NCBI RefSeq assembly: GCF_000515335.1 | Contig: NZ_KI911563.1 | Location: 4,104,735-4,168,734 of the forward strand | Length of the DNA: 64,000 nt | Source: Cohnella panacarvi Gsoil 349 | GTDB taxonomy: Bacteria; Bacillota; Bacilli; Paenibacillales; Paenibacillaceae | Direction of reading: 5' to 3' | Shown: positions 24,982 through 33,710 of the stretch, in pieces | How positions within the stretch are numbered: the stretch's first letter is position 1 | Layout of the letters: every line of letters starts with the position of its first letter | Made by a program: the position numbers and the translations under genes | Notes under the pieces: model-generated | What the model saw: the letters and a program-made list of their open reading frames with translations, nothing else | Database searches by the model: none | What the model was told of the DNA's origin: nothing

Positions 24982-25070
24982 GCGCTAACGGAGAACGATA
25001 GTTGAATAAGGATACCGTGGCAGTCGACCAACAATTGGCTGCCGTTTTCATTAATAACGGGCAGGATTGT
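24982..25070. repeat. Boundary repeat family A, full copy 3
   Basis: Opening CGCTAACGGAGAACGATAG, middle GGCAGTCGACCAACAATTGG with CTGCCGTTTTCATT, end TAACGGGCAGGATTG. Over about 88 bases it differs from copy 1 at roughly a dozen positions, including small deletions. Confidence 0.85.
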
Positions 25071-25380
25071 TCAAAACGAAGGATGTCAGCATTCTGGGGA
25101 AGTAGCGATACTTTGAAAGCTGTATAAAATTCCATAGACTCGATTGTCACATAGTGGATTATCGAGTTTTTGTTGTCTGCATTGGGAGACCTGAAGGTAA
25201 ATACATATTTTTGGTGTCTAAAGTCAGGGTTGCATAATTATGCAGGTGGCTTTGGAGGGAATTATCACAAATTATGACCATTCGGTATTTTAAGGCTCGT
25301 ATGGCGGCAGTCGGAATCGGTAATTGTGAAAACGAACTCTGATAAATCAAGCCTTTTGGTTTCCATTTTCTCACCAATTA

Positions 25381-25425
25381 TGACGCCACCCAAATAATGA
25401 GTGGTGTCAGCATTGTAGAGAATAT
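25381..25425. repeat. Hairpin repeat family B, third copy
   Basis: TGACGCCACCCAAATAATGA is followed by GTGGTGTCAGCATTGT. The first half pairs with GTGGTGTCA, and the right flank matches the copy at 20140-20170. Confidence 0.7.
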
Positions 25426-25606
25426 ATAGACAATATACGGAAAAATGAATAAATACTCCTGTCAACGAGCTTGATTGGTAACGGTGAACTAAACAGAACC
25501 GTGGGCAGGCACCCATCGGCTCTCATTCCTCTTCCTCTCGATACAATGCTTTTAAGGCTGCGAAAATTCGCAGCCTTTTACTGGAAGTTGATTAATATCG
25601 ATCACA

Positions 25607-25783
25607 TTAACAATTATCGATCCGTAACGCCGTGTTTAGAGGGCAATATCGAGTAGTCCCAGTTAGGATCGGAGCCAGTCCCGCAAGTCCCCACCAACTT
25701 TTATTTCTGAGACCCAAAAGAAGGATACTTACTCCAACGGAAATTCTTATGATTTGCTCTGTTTTTCCCACATTGCAATTCAT
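25607..25783 (-). CDS. DUF2892-type small membrane protein (YgaP-like inner segment)
   Basis: The 58-residue protein begins NCNVGKTEQIIRISVGVSIL and ends TGTTRYCPLNTALRI, matching the DUF2892 family: two short membrane segments flanked by a conserved NVGxxDRxxR-like start and a CPLY-like end. I choose the ATG at 25783 because GGAGG lies eight bases upstream; a GTG nine bases further overlaps that ribosome site. In some bacteria this domain is fused to a rhodanese, but here it stands alone. Function is unknown. It is on the minus strand with two more small genes upstream. Confidence 0.75.
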   Translation of the reverse strand: MNCNVGKTEQIIRISVGVSILLLGLRNKSWWGLAGLAPILTGTTRYCPLNTALRIDNC

Positions 25784-25800
25784 CCATTTCACCTCCGCAT

Positions 25801-26136
25801 TTATAATTCCTCTTGATAATGTCCCATCTGAAGATTGTTCACGAAGGAAGACAAATGGACTCTTGTTTCATCTGTACCCAACTGAAATATCAAATTGTAG
25901 CAATCTTTAAGAGCTCGGTCATATTCATCGTTCTGTGGATCGTGATGATAGGGCAGTCCAGGCGTAAATGTGCGAAAGAACGTGGCATGATCGGCTTCCT
26001 CCAACTCGTCGAATTTAGATTGAAGGTGTTTCACCTCGGATTCCGTCGCTTCAATTTCCAATTCATAAGACGCCTGGCCCTTGTCAAACATAATCGATCT
26101 CGATTGTACGGATACATAATATTTGTTCTTTTCCAT
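25801..26136 (-). CDS. Conserved hypothetical protein of spore-formers
   Basis: The 111-residue protein starts MEKNKYYVSVQSRSIM, has KGQASYELEIEATESEV and FTPGLPYHHDPQNDEYD, a pattern I recall from uncharacterised Bacillus and Paenibacillus proteins of similar size. It lacks membrane segments and cysteines. The ATG at 26136 has GGGGTG upstream. It begins five bases after the stop of the small membrane protein gene, so the two are probably co-transcribed. No function can be assigned. Confidence 0.65.
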   Translation of the reverse strand: MEKNKYYVSVQSRSIMFDKGQASYELEIEATESEVKHLQSKFDELEEADHATFFRTFTPGLPYHHDPQNDEYDRALKDCYNLIFQLGTDETRVHLSSFVNNLQMGHYQEEL

Positions 26137-26141
26137 TCGAA

Positions 26142-26369
26142 TCACCCCTGAAAGATCAATACCAGAATAATTCCTAACGCGATAGCGGCAATCGGCGTGA
26201 CAATGTACCAGATCAGCAAAGAATTATGGGACACAGGGTGACTTGCCACATGATTCGGGAGTCTCTTTTCAAATTCGTTATGTCGCTGCTTGTCCATTAT
26301 TCGATAAGACGTGAAAGCTCCGACTACGATCACAATGATTCCGATGGCCGCAAGGATATACCACCACAT
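26142..26369 (-). CDS. Small two-helix membrane protein
   Basis: The 75-residue protein has membrane segments at residues 2-20 (WWYILAAIGIIVIVVGAF) and 52-73 (LLIWYIVTPIAAIALGIILVLIF) joined by a basic/polar loop. GGGGGACC precedes the ATG. It heads a two-gene minus-strand unit with the 111-residue protein. There is no recognised family. Confidence 0.6.
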   Translation of the reverse strand: MWWYILAAIGIIVIVVGAFTSYRIMDKQRHNEFEKRLPNHVASHPVSHNSLLIWYIVTPIAAIALGIILVLIFQG

Positions 26370-26600
26370 TCACTGGTCCCCCTCATGCTCGTTTGTATTA
26401 TTATTCATTCCTGTTCAAGGATTACTCCAGTCATTTTCTGGGTTTGCCGATAAGCCAGTCGAGCAGATGGTATTGTCAATAAATACGACATAACGAGTTG
26501 GCATATTGCGATTGCGATTGAAGGAATTGCCGTATCAGGGATAGAAGGTTAGAAGGGTTCGCAAATCGACAGTTGAAACCCACTTGGGAGGAAGACATCT

Positions 26601-28466
26601 ATGATCGAGTTGAAAGGCAACAGCGTTATTGTTCTTGACGGTGAAATCAAACGGAGAGAAGCGGCGAACCGGGCTTATTTGATGAAGCTGGACAGCGATC
26701 ATCTCCTATTTAACTATAGGCTGGAAGCCGGCCGTTATTCGGGCAGGGACATCCCGCCCGGAGCGCACGGAGGATGGGAGACGCCGGTGTGCCAGCTGCG
26801 GGGCCATTTTCTCGGCCATTGGCTGTCGGCGGCGGCGATGCAGCATCACGAGAAGGAAGACCCGGAGCTGAAAGCGAAGATCGGAGTCATCGTCGACGAA
26901 CTGGCTGAATGTCAGAAGGACAACGGCGGGCGGTGGGTAGGACCGATCCCCGAGAAATATTTGCATTGGATCGCGAAAGGGAAAGACGTCTGGGCTCCCC
27001 AATACAATCTCCATAAGCTTTTCATGGGCTTAGTAGACGTCTATCGGTATGTCGGGAACGCGAAAGCGCTGGAGATCGCGGATTCGTTCGCGAATTGGTT
27101 CGAGGAATGGAGCGGCGGATTTTCCAAGGAGAAATTCGAAGACATTCTGGACGTGGAAACCGGCGGAATGTTGGAGGTTTGGGCGGATCTCCTGCAGATC
27201 ACCGGCAAGGAGAAATACAAGACGCTGTTGGACCGGTATTATCGCGGCAGGCTCTTCCAGCCTTTGCTGGAAGGCAAGGACCCGCTCACGAACATGCATG
27301 CGAATACGACCATTCCTGAAGTGCTCGGCTGCGCTCGCGCATACGAGGTGACGGGCGAAGAGAGATGGATGGAAATCGTAAAGGCTTATTGGAATTGCGC
27401 GGTGACGGAGAGAGGATGCCTGGCCACGGGCGGACAGACGTCCGGCGAAGTATGGATGCCGAAGATGAAAATGAAGGCTCGCCTAGGGGACAAAAACCAG
27501 GAACACTGCACGGTGTACAATATGATCCGCTTGGCCGAGTTTTTGTTCCGGCATTCCGGCGACCCCGCATACGCGCAATACATCGAATATAACGTGTATA
27601 ACGGGATTATGGCGCAGGCGTACTACCAGGAATATCGCCTGAACGGCAACAACCATCAACATCCGGAGACCGGACTGCTCACGTATTTCCTGCCGATGAA
27701 AGCAGGTTTGCGCAAGGATTGGAGCACGGAGAAGGACAGCTTCTTCTGCTGTCACGGCACGATGGTCCAAGCGAACGCGTCTTGGAATCGAGGCTATTAT
27801 TATCAGGACGGGGACGGCATCTATGCTTGCCAGTATTTCGACTCCGAGGTCATCGCGGATATCGGGGGAGTCCCCGTGCGGATCCGGCAAACGCAGGATC
27901 GAATGAGCGGGAGCATGATGAATTCCTCGAATACCTCGGGGCAACAGGCAATCAACGAAATTACGGCGATTCATGATCATATGCCGTCATACCGCAAGCA
28001 CGATTTCGTCGTACGGACGAACGAACCGCAAGCTTTTGCGATCCATTGCCGGATTCCGGATTGGATCATGTCGGAAGCCTCCGTATACGTCAACGGCGTT
28101 CTTCACGGGAAAACCGCCGGAAGCGACCGATTCTATACCGTCCGCAGAGTCTGGCAAGACGGCGACGCGATCAGTCTGATCCTGCCGATCGGCATTCGCT
28201 TCATTCCGTTGCCGGACGACGATCATACGGGGGCTTTCCGTTTCGGGCCGGAGGTGCTGGCCGGCATCGGCGAAGAAGAACGGATCCTGTATATCGACGG
28301 CGAAGACGCCGCTTCCGAGATCGAGACGGAGAACGAGCGCGAATGGGGCAGTTGGAGATATTTCTTCAAGACGGCCAATCAGGACCCGTCGATTCCGCTC
28401 AGGAGAATCCGGGACGTCGGGTACGAACCGTACCAGATTTATTTCAAAGTCAAGAAGTCCGATTGA
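26601..28466 (+). CDS. GH127-family beta-L-arabinofuranosidase-like protein
   Basis: The 621-residue protein has the DUF1680/GH127 (alpha/alpha)6 barrel. It keeps the metal- and nucleophile-bearing residues known from bifidobacterial HypBA1: Glu and Cys in NQEHCTVYN (about residues 298-306) and the paired cysteines in FFCCHGTM (about 383-390). ETGGMLEVWADL (about 187-198) is also typical. There is no signal peptide, so it would act on imported oligosaccharides. GGGAGGAAG lies upstream of the ATG. It precedes the GH43 gene by about 40 bases, and both end before a strong terminator. The likely substrate is an arabinose-containing oligosaccharide; families like this can also act on other sugars. 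Confidence 0.88.
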   Translation: MIELKGNSVIVLDGEIKRREAANRAYLMKLDSDHLLFNYRLEAGRYSGRDIPPGAHGGWETPVCQLRGHFLGHWLSAAAMQHHEKEDPELKAKIGVIVDELAECQKDNGGRWVGPIPEKYLHWIAKGKDVWAPQYNLHKLFMGLVDVYRYVGNAKALEIADSFANWFEEWSGGFSKEKFEDILDVETGGMLEVWADLLQITGKEKYKTLLDRYYRGRLFQPLLEGKDPLTNMHANTTIPEVLGCARAYEVTGEERWMEIVKAYWNCAVTERGCLATGGQTSGEVWMPKMKMKARLGDKNQEHCTVYNMIRLAEFLFRHSGDPAYAQYIEYNVYNGIMAQAYYQEYRLNGNNHQHPETGLLTYFLPMKAGLRKDWSTEKDSFFCCHGTMVQANASWNRGYYYQDGDGIYACQYFDSEVIADIGGVPVRIRQTQDRMSGSMMNSSNTSGQQAINEITAIHDHMPSYRKHDFVVRTNEPQAFAIHCRIPDWIMSEASVYVNGVLHGKTAGSDRFYTVRRVWQDGDAISLILPIGIRFIPLPDDDHTGAFRFGPEVLAGIGEEERILYIDGEDAASEIETENEREWGSWRYFFKTANQDPSIPLRRIRDVGYEPYQIYFKVKKSD

Positions 28467-28505
28467 CGCCGGCCGAATCGATCTTGAGGAGCGTGCGAAT
28501 GAATA

Positions 28506-30329
28506 ATGGCAGCCAAAGTCAACGAGGACATGGTACGCGTCCTATGCTACACGAGATTGCCGCAGGAAGAACAACTATACGCCCCGAAGCTGGCTTACAG
28601 CATGCATTTGGCTTACAGCGAGGACGGCATGGGCTACCGGGCATTGAATCACAACTCCGGCGTGCTGTTTGCTAAAGCCGTCGACAAACCGAACGGCACG
28701 CTAAGCGCTAAAAGTTTGAAAAACCCCTATCTGTTTTATTTGGCCGACGGTACCTTCGGAGTGATCGCGGTGCGTACGGGACCGGAGGGCGGTCCGGACG
28801 AGGACAGCAAGGGAGCGGTATTGCTGTTCGCATCGCCGGATCTGCTGCAATATCGGGAAATCGGACTATTGCGGTTAAAGGAAGACGCTATCGTCCAAGA
28901 CGTGACGTGCGAATATGACGAAACGTTGCGAAAGTATCTCATTCGCTGGAGCGACGCGAACGGGAATTTCTATCGGAATGATGCCGACGATATCATGAAC
29001 CTTAACGGAGTATCGCCTCCGGAACAAGCGGATGCCTTTGCGTCGGCGGCCGTATCCGTAAACGCCGATATGGAAGGAATCGTGCCCGGCAACGCGATAT
29101 CGGTCGCGCGGGCGACGGCGGACCGGCTTTTGCGGAAACTGACGGTTCCCTCACATGTTCGCAATGTCGTGCAACAACAAGTCGTTGCCGCATCCGAAGA
29201 CGAGCTGAGGGAAGTTCATGCGACGGCGATCTATAGCGACGGAACGAGCGCCGTCAAGAAGGTGGACTGGCAAACGGCGCAAGTCGATTGGAACAGGGCG
29301 GGAAATTATCGGATTACCGGCCGCATCCGCCAGGAACGGTTTCCGTTCCCGTTGGCGGTTAACCGTGCGGATCCTTGTATCGCCCGATGGCGGGGCAAAT
29401 ATTACTTTATCGCGACCAACGATGCGGACGGCAACAAGACTCTGTCGATTCGAGAGGCAGAAACCATACGGGGGCTGTTCGAGGCGGAAGAAAACAAGCT
29501 TCTGGACACGGAAACGTATGCCCATCTGAAAAACTTTCTTTGGGCGCCTGAGCTTCACGCAATCGGCGAGGATTTGTATATTTTCCATGCGGGAAGCACC
29601 GGTGAATTCGTCGACATTCAATCCCATGTCATGAAGTTAAAGAAGGGGGGAAACCCGTCGGCAGCCGCGGATTGGGAAGTCCCCGTCCGAGTCGTCCTCC
29701 GCGACGGCAAGCCTCTTTTCGAAGCGGGAATCACGCTCGACATGACGATCATCCAACGGAAGGATCGCGTTTATACCGTCTGGGCGCAGCGTCGATTGGT
29801 TCCGGAAGATTTAGGTTCATGGATTTATATCGCGGAAGCCGACCCGGCGGAACCCTGGAAGTTGAAGAGCGATCCGGTTCCTCTCACTCGGCCCGAATAC
29901 GGCTGGGAGAACAACCGCACGTTCGTCGACGAAGGGCCGTACGTCCTGATCACGGACAAGGCGATCTTCGTGACCATCGCTTGCGCGCTGGTTGACGCGA
30001 CTTACTGCGTCGGATTGCTCAGCGCGGATTCGGACGCGGACCTGCTGGACCCGGCAGTCTGGACGAAAGGGAATTATCCGATTCTGACCTCCAGGAGCGT
30101 GCCGGGCGAGTACGGGCCTGGCCATAATTCTTACGTAACCGATGAAGACGGCGTCATCTGGAACGTCTACCACGCGCGGACTGGCATCGATCAACCCAGA
30201 TGCACCGGCGTGCGACGCGTTCACTTCGACTTCGAAGGGTATCCCGTTCTCGATTTAACGGAGGAACGGGACGTGGACCCGAATTTAGCGGAGGTATCCC
30301 TAGAGCTTATCGTTAAAGGCGGGCGGTAA
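28506..30329 (+). CDS. Multi-domain GH43-family glycosidase
   Basis: This 607-residue protein probably removes arabinose or xylose residues. Residues 1-160 look like part of a beta-propeller related to GH43 (KLAYSMHLAYSEDGMGY). Residues about 235-275 resemble a bacterial Ig-like module (AIYSDGTSAVKKVDWQTAQVD). Residues 280-600 are the GH43 domain, with NRADPCIARWRGKYYFIA (the Asp would be the base), FLWAPELHAIGEDLYIF and DEGPYVLI (the Glu would be the acid). No signal peptide is present, so the Ig-like part is unusual for a cytosolic enzyme. The start is not certain: the purine-rich AGGAG lies about 14 bases upstream, and an ATG at 28499 is in another frame. It follows the GH127 gene on the same strand. 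Confidence 0.82.
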   Translation: MAAKVNEDMVRVLCYTRLPQEEQLYAPKLAYSMHLAYSEDGMGYRALNHNSGVLFAKAVDKPNGTLSAKSLKNPYLFYLADGTFGVIAVRTGPEGGPDEDSKGAVLLFASPDLLQYREIGLLRLKEDAIVQDVTCEYDETLRKYLIRWSDANGNFYRNDADDIMNLNGVSPPEQADAFASAAVSVNADMEGIVPGNAISVARATADRLLRKLTVPSHVRNVVQQQVVAASEDELREVHATAIYSDGTSAVKKVDWQTAQVDWNRAGNYRITGRIRQERFPFPLAVNRADPCIARWRGKYYFIATNDADGNKTLSIREAETIRGLFEAEENKLLDTETYAHLKNFLWAPELHAIGEDLYIFHAGSTGEFVDIQSHVMKLKKGGNPSAAADWEVPVRVVLRDGKPLFEAGITLDMTIIQRKDRVYTVWAQRRLVPEDLGSWIYIAEADPAEPWKLKSDPVPLTRPEYGWENNRTFVDEGPYVLITDKAIFVTIACALVDATYCVGLLSADSDADLLDPAVWTKGNYPILTSRSVPGEYGPGHNSYVTDEDGVIWNVYHARTGIDQPRCTGVRRVHFDFEGYPVLDLTEERDVDPNLAEVSLELIVKGGR

Positions 30330-30333
30330 AGGA

Positions 30334-30366
30334 CAAGGTCGGGCGGAAGACGCCCGACCTTGTTTG
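30334..30366 (+). terminator. Rho-independent terminator after the GH43 gene
   Basis: A perfect 12-bp stem CAAGGTCGGGCG / CGCCCGACCTTG with a five-base loop is followed by TTT. It separates the glycosidase pair from the regulator and pentonate genes. Confidence 0.88.
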
Positions 30367-30379
30367 ATAGCGAAAGATA

Positions 30380-30409
30380 TTGTAAGACTTCATGCGTTTC
30401 AACTATAAT
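30380..30409 (+). promoter_or_regulatory. Sigma-A-type promoter of the iclR gene
   Basis: TTGTAA (30380-30385) and TATAAT (30404-30409) are separated by 18 bases, with the regulator start about 36 bases downstream. Confidence 0.65.
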
Positions 30410-30444
30410 CGGATCATGAGAACAGAAGCTTAGAACAAAGGTGC

Positions 30445-31212
30445 GTGATACGATTGCCGATCATACAGTCTGTGGACCGCGCGCTCACCATTCTGGATCT
30501 GTTCGACGAACAAACCCGGGAGCTGAAGATCACGGAGATCAGCTTTCGGATCGGACTGCATAAGAGTACGGTGCATTCGCTGCTTAAGACGCTGCAACTG
30601 CACGGATACATCGAGCAGGACGTGAACGGGCTATACCGGCTGGGTATGCGATTGCTGGAGAAAGGCCAGCTTCTTCTCCAGGGATTGGATTTGCGCGAGA
30701 CGGCTGCGGGGCCGATGCGCCGATTATCCGACGCTACGGGGCAGACGGTGCATCTTGTCATTCGAGACGGAGCCGAGGGGGTGTATATCGACAAGGTAGA
30801 AGGGAATAAGGCAGCGATTCGCTATTCACGGATCGGCCGCCGCGTTCCGCTGCACAGCAGCGCGGTAGGCAAAGTGCTCGCCGCGTTCATGACGGCGACC
30901 GAGCTCGCGACGACGCTGAAGGATTACGACTTTACCGTACATACGCCGCATACGATCGCAAGCGAAGCTTCATTCCGCGAAGAACTGCGTTCCGTTAGGG
31001 AGCAAGGGGTCGCTTATGACCGCGAAGAGAACGAGCCGGGCGTACGGTGCGCGTCCGCGCCGGTGTACGATCATCAAGGTCACGTAACCGCGGCGATCAG
31101 CATATCGACGATGGCGGCGAAGGTTGACGACGAAGAATTGTCCTCGTTCGTCGAGAAATTGCGCGAAACGGCGGACGCGATATCCCGCGGGATAGGGTAC
31201 TCGCCAAGATGA
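30445..31212 (+). CDS. IclR-family transcriptional regulator
   Basis: The 255-residue protein has an N-terminal winged helix (IQSVDRALTILDLFDE, KITEISFRIGLHKSTVHSLLKTL; residues 7-60) and the C-terminal IclR effector domain (GQTVHLVIRDGAEGVYIDKVE, RVPLHSSAVGKVLAAF, REENEPGVRCASAPVYDHQG). It resembles KdgR-type regulators of sugar-acid use. The start may be the GTG at 30445 or the in-frame TTG at 30454; AAAGG is nearby. It directly precedes the pentonate pathway genes, so a 2-keto-3-deoxy sugar acid is a reasonable guess for its ligand. Confidence 0.9.
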   Translation: MIRLPIIQSVDRALTILDLFDEQTRELKITEISFRIGLHKSTVHSLLKTLQLHGYIEQDVNGLYRLGMRLLEKGQLLLQGLDLRETAAGPMRRLSDATGQTVHLVIRDGAEGVYIDKVEGNKAAIRYSRIGRRVPLHSSAVGKVLAAFMTATELATTLKDYDFTVHTPHTIASEASFREELRSVREQGVAYDREENEPGVRCASAPVYDHQGHVTAAISISTMAAKVDDEELSSFVEKLRETADAISRGIGYSPR

Positions 31213-31304
31213 CGCGAAAGATGCAGCGATTCAAGCTGCTATTTTTCAGCCCTTATATGAGAACGCAGTTTTATATTATAAAACATAATGAGAGGAAGTT
31301 GTTC

Positions 31305-32231
31305 ATGCGTATATTCCGTTACTGGGAAAAATCACGTAAGATGCTAGGCGTTCTATTGGGCGATGGAGGGTTGTATCGATTGGAAGCGCCCGATCTGATG
31401 ACGCTTGTCCGCGAAGCCAAAGCCGCGAACGTAACGACGGCAGCGTATATTCTGTCGCTTCTCCGGGTGACCGCTCGGATCGGGACGCCGTTGGAGTCGC
31501 TTGAGCTTGCCGTGCCGCTTGACGCGCCGGAAGTATGGGCGGCCGGAGTGACCTACCAGCGCAGCAGGGAAGCCCGCAATCATGAAGCGACGGCGGGCAA
31601 GCTCGACGCCACGACTTATTACGACAAAGTCTATGATGCCGATCGGCCGGAGCTGTTCATGAAATCGACCGCTCAGCGTACGGTCGGGCCGGGCGAAACG
31701 GTATGTTTGCGCAGCGATTCGAACTGGCAAGTGCCGGAAGCGGAGCTGGGGCTCGTGCTGGATAGCGACGGAACCATTATCGGCTACACGGCCGGCAACG
31801 ACATGAGCTGCCGCGACATCGAGGGCGAGAATCCGCTCTACCTGCCGCAGGCGAAAATTTGGAAGCGCTCTTGCGCGATCGGTCCGTTCGTCCGGCTGGC
31901 GGAGACGGTCGACGATCCGTACGCTCTCTCCATTGCATGCCGTATTTACCGCAACGGCGAGAAGGTTGTCGACGAATCGGCGAGCACCGGGGAGCTCAAG
32001 CGCCGATTGGAGGAGCTCGTCGGGTATTTGAAGCTGGATAACGAGCTGTACGAAGGGACGGTGCTGCTGACAGGAACGTGTCTCGTGCCGCCGAATCAAT
32101 TCACGCTGGCTTCGGGCGACCGGATCGAGATCGAGATCGAGGGGATCGGAACGCTGACGAATACGTGCGTATTTGCGAATGAACTGGATACGGCTACTAA
32201 AGGAGGACTTTCGAATGGCGACAAGCGATAA
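31305..32231 (+). CDS. FAH-family 2-keto-3-deoxy-pentonate dehydratase
   Basis: This 308-residue enzyme would convert 2-keto-3-deoxy-D-xylonate or -L-arabinonate to 2-oxoglutarate semialdehyde. The fumarylacetoacetase-like core shows [14 protein letters not shown], the metal-binding [14 protein letters not shown] and the diagnostic [20 protein letters not shown] stretch known from Weimberg-pathway dehydratases. I start at the ATG at 31305, which has AGAGGAAG upstream; an in-frame start at 31209 would add a poorly conserved stretch overlapping iclR. Its last 17 bases overlap the aldehyde dehydrogenase gene. Context (dehydrogenase and YjhG-type dehydratase next) supports the pathway role. Which pentose is used cannot be read from the sequence. 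Confidence 0.85.
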   Translation: MRIFRYWEKSRKMLGVLLGDGGLYRLEAPDLMTLVREAKAANVTTAAYILSLLRVTARIGTPLESLELAVPLDAPEVWAAGVTYQRSREARNHEATAGKLDATTYYDKVYDADRPELFMKSTAQRTVGPGETVCLRSDSNWQVPEAELGLVLDSDGTIIGYTAGNDMSCRDIEGENPLYLPQAKIWKRSCAIGPFVRLAETVDDPYALSIACRIYRNGEKVVDESASTGELKRRLEELVGYLKLDNELYEGTVLLTGTCLVPPNQFTLASGDRIEIEIEGIGTLTNTCVFANELDTATKGGLSNGDKR

Positions 32232-33696
32232 AATGACGAGCATGGACGCAGTTACGGTCGACAACTATATCGGCGGCGCATGGATGCCGCCGACCGCAGG
32301 GCGGCGGGTGCCGAGCATTAATCCGGCGCGGAGGAACGAAGCGGTCGGACTCGTGCCGGATTCGGACCTTAACGACCTGAACCAAGCGGTCTCCGCAGCG
32401 AACGAGGCTCGGCGCGCGTGGCGCAAGATGACGGGCGCCCAGCGCGGCGCGCTGCTATTCAAGGCGGCCGACCTGCTGGAGAGCCGAATGGACGAGATCG
32501 GGCGGGCGATGACGCGCGAGATGGGCAAGACGCTCCCCGAAGCGAAGGGCGAGACGGCGCGCGGCGCGGCCATCCTGCGTTATTACGCGGGAGAGGGGAT
32601 GAGACCGGTAGGCGATGTCATTCCGTCGACGGACGCGGAGGCTTTGATGTATACGACCCGCGTACCGCTTGGCGTCGTAGGCGTGATCTCTCCTTGGAAT
32701 TTCCCGGTCGCGATCCCGGTGTGGAAGATGGCTCCGGCTTTGATCTACGGCAACGCCGTCGTCTGGAAGCCGGCGGCAGAGACGGCCGTAACGGCGGCGC
32801 TCGTCATGGCGTGCTTCGCCGAAGCGGGCTTCCCGGCCGGCGTCGTCAATATGGTCATCGGCGACGGCCCCGTAATCGGTCAGGGCATTGCCGAGCATCC
32901 GGGCATTCACGGCGTCACTTTCACGGGCTCCAACGCCGTCGGCAAGAAAGTCGGCCAGACCGTGCTGGCGCGCGGCGCGAAGTACCAGCTTGAGATGGGC
33001 GGCAAAAATCCGATCATCGTCGCGGCCGATGCCGACTTGGATCTCGCGGTCGATGCGACGATCAGCGGCGGACTGCGTTCCACCGGACAGAAATGCACCG
33101 CGACGAGCCGCGTTATTGTCGTAAGCGACGTCTATGAATCTTTTAAGGCAAAGCTGCTTGAGAAAGTCGGCGTTCTACGGGTCGGCGACGGCCTTAACGC
33201 AGAGACGTGGCTCGGTCCGTGCGCCAGCGAGAAGCAGTACGACACGGTCAGGCGCTACATCCGCAAGGGAACGGAAGAGGGCGCCGTATTGCTGACCGGT
33301 GGCGACGCGCCGAACGATCCGGCATTGAAGGACGGCTTCTTCGTGACGCCTGCCGTGTTCGATCGCGTTACTCCGTCGATGACGATCGCTCGCGAAGAGA
33401 TTTTCGGCCCGGTACTGGCGTTAATCGAGGCATCGGACCTGGGCGAAGCGATCGAGCTCGCGAACGACACGGAGTACGGCCTCAGCGCTTCGCTGTACAC
33501 GCGCGATCTTCGCAACGTGCTGACGTTCGTGGAGGAGCTGGAAGCAGGACTTGTCCGCGTCAATGCCGAGACGGCGGGCGTGGAACTGCAGGCGCCGTTC
33601 GGCGGGATGAAGAACTCCAGCTCGCATTCGCGCGAGCAAGGGCAGGCCGCAATCGAGTTTTACACGAGCGTTAAGACCGTATTCATCAAGCCTTAA
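32215..33696 (+). CDS. 2-oxoglutarate semialdehyde dehydrogenase
   Basis: The 493-residue NAD(P)-dependent aldehyde dehydrogenase would oxidise 2-oxoglutarate semialdehyde to 2-oxoglutarate. It has PWNFPVAIP, the catalytic Glu in LEMGGKNP (about residue 260) and the catalytic Cys in GQKCTATSR (about 293). AGGAGG lies eight bases before the ATG at 32215, inside the end of the preceding gene. Length and sequence are typical of the KGSADH/gucD type. The substrate is inferred from flanking genes, since this superfamily is broad. Confidence 0.87.
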   Translation: MATSDKMTSMDAVTVDNYIGGAWMPPTAGRRVPSINPARRNEAVGLVPDSDLNDLNQAVSAANEARRAWRKMTGAQRGALLFKAADLLESRMDEIGRAMTREMGKTLPEAKGETARGAAILRYYAGEGMRPVGDVIPSTDAEALMYTTRVPLGVVGVISPWNFPVAIPVWKMAPALIYGNAVVWKPAAETAVTAALVMACFAEAGFPAGVVNMVIGDGPVIGQGIAEHPGIHGVTFTGSNAVGKKVGQTVLARGAKYQLEMGGKNPIIVAADADLDLAVDATISGGLRSTGQKCTATSRVIVVSDVYESFKAKLLEKVGVLRVGDGLNAETWLGPCASEKQYDTVRRYIRKGTEEGAVLLTGGDAPNDPALKDGFFVTPAVFDRVTPSMTIAREEIFGPVLALIEASDLGEAIELANDTEYGLSASLYTRDLRNVLTFVEELEAGLVRVNAETAGVELQAPFGGMKNSSSHSREQGQAAIEFYTSVKTVFIKP

Positions 33697-33710
33697 CCGG
33701 GAGGACAGCG

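Larger units (their letters stand above)
24845..25606. other. Gene-free accessory stretch with repeats
   Basis: No supported gene is present. It contains a full family A repeat (24982-25070), a family B hairpin (25381-25425) and a hairpin AAGGCTGCGAA / TTCGCAGCCTT followed by TTTT (25554-25579) that could terminate transcription. The rest is AT-rich sequence with stop codons in all frames at short intervals. Confidence 0.65.

Noticed and set aside
22662..25070. Integron attC sites
   Set aside because: The repeats bracket genes as attC sites would, but the ends do not form the complementary RYYYAAC/GTTRRRY pair and no intI-like gene is in the window.
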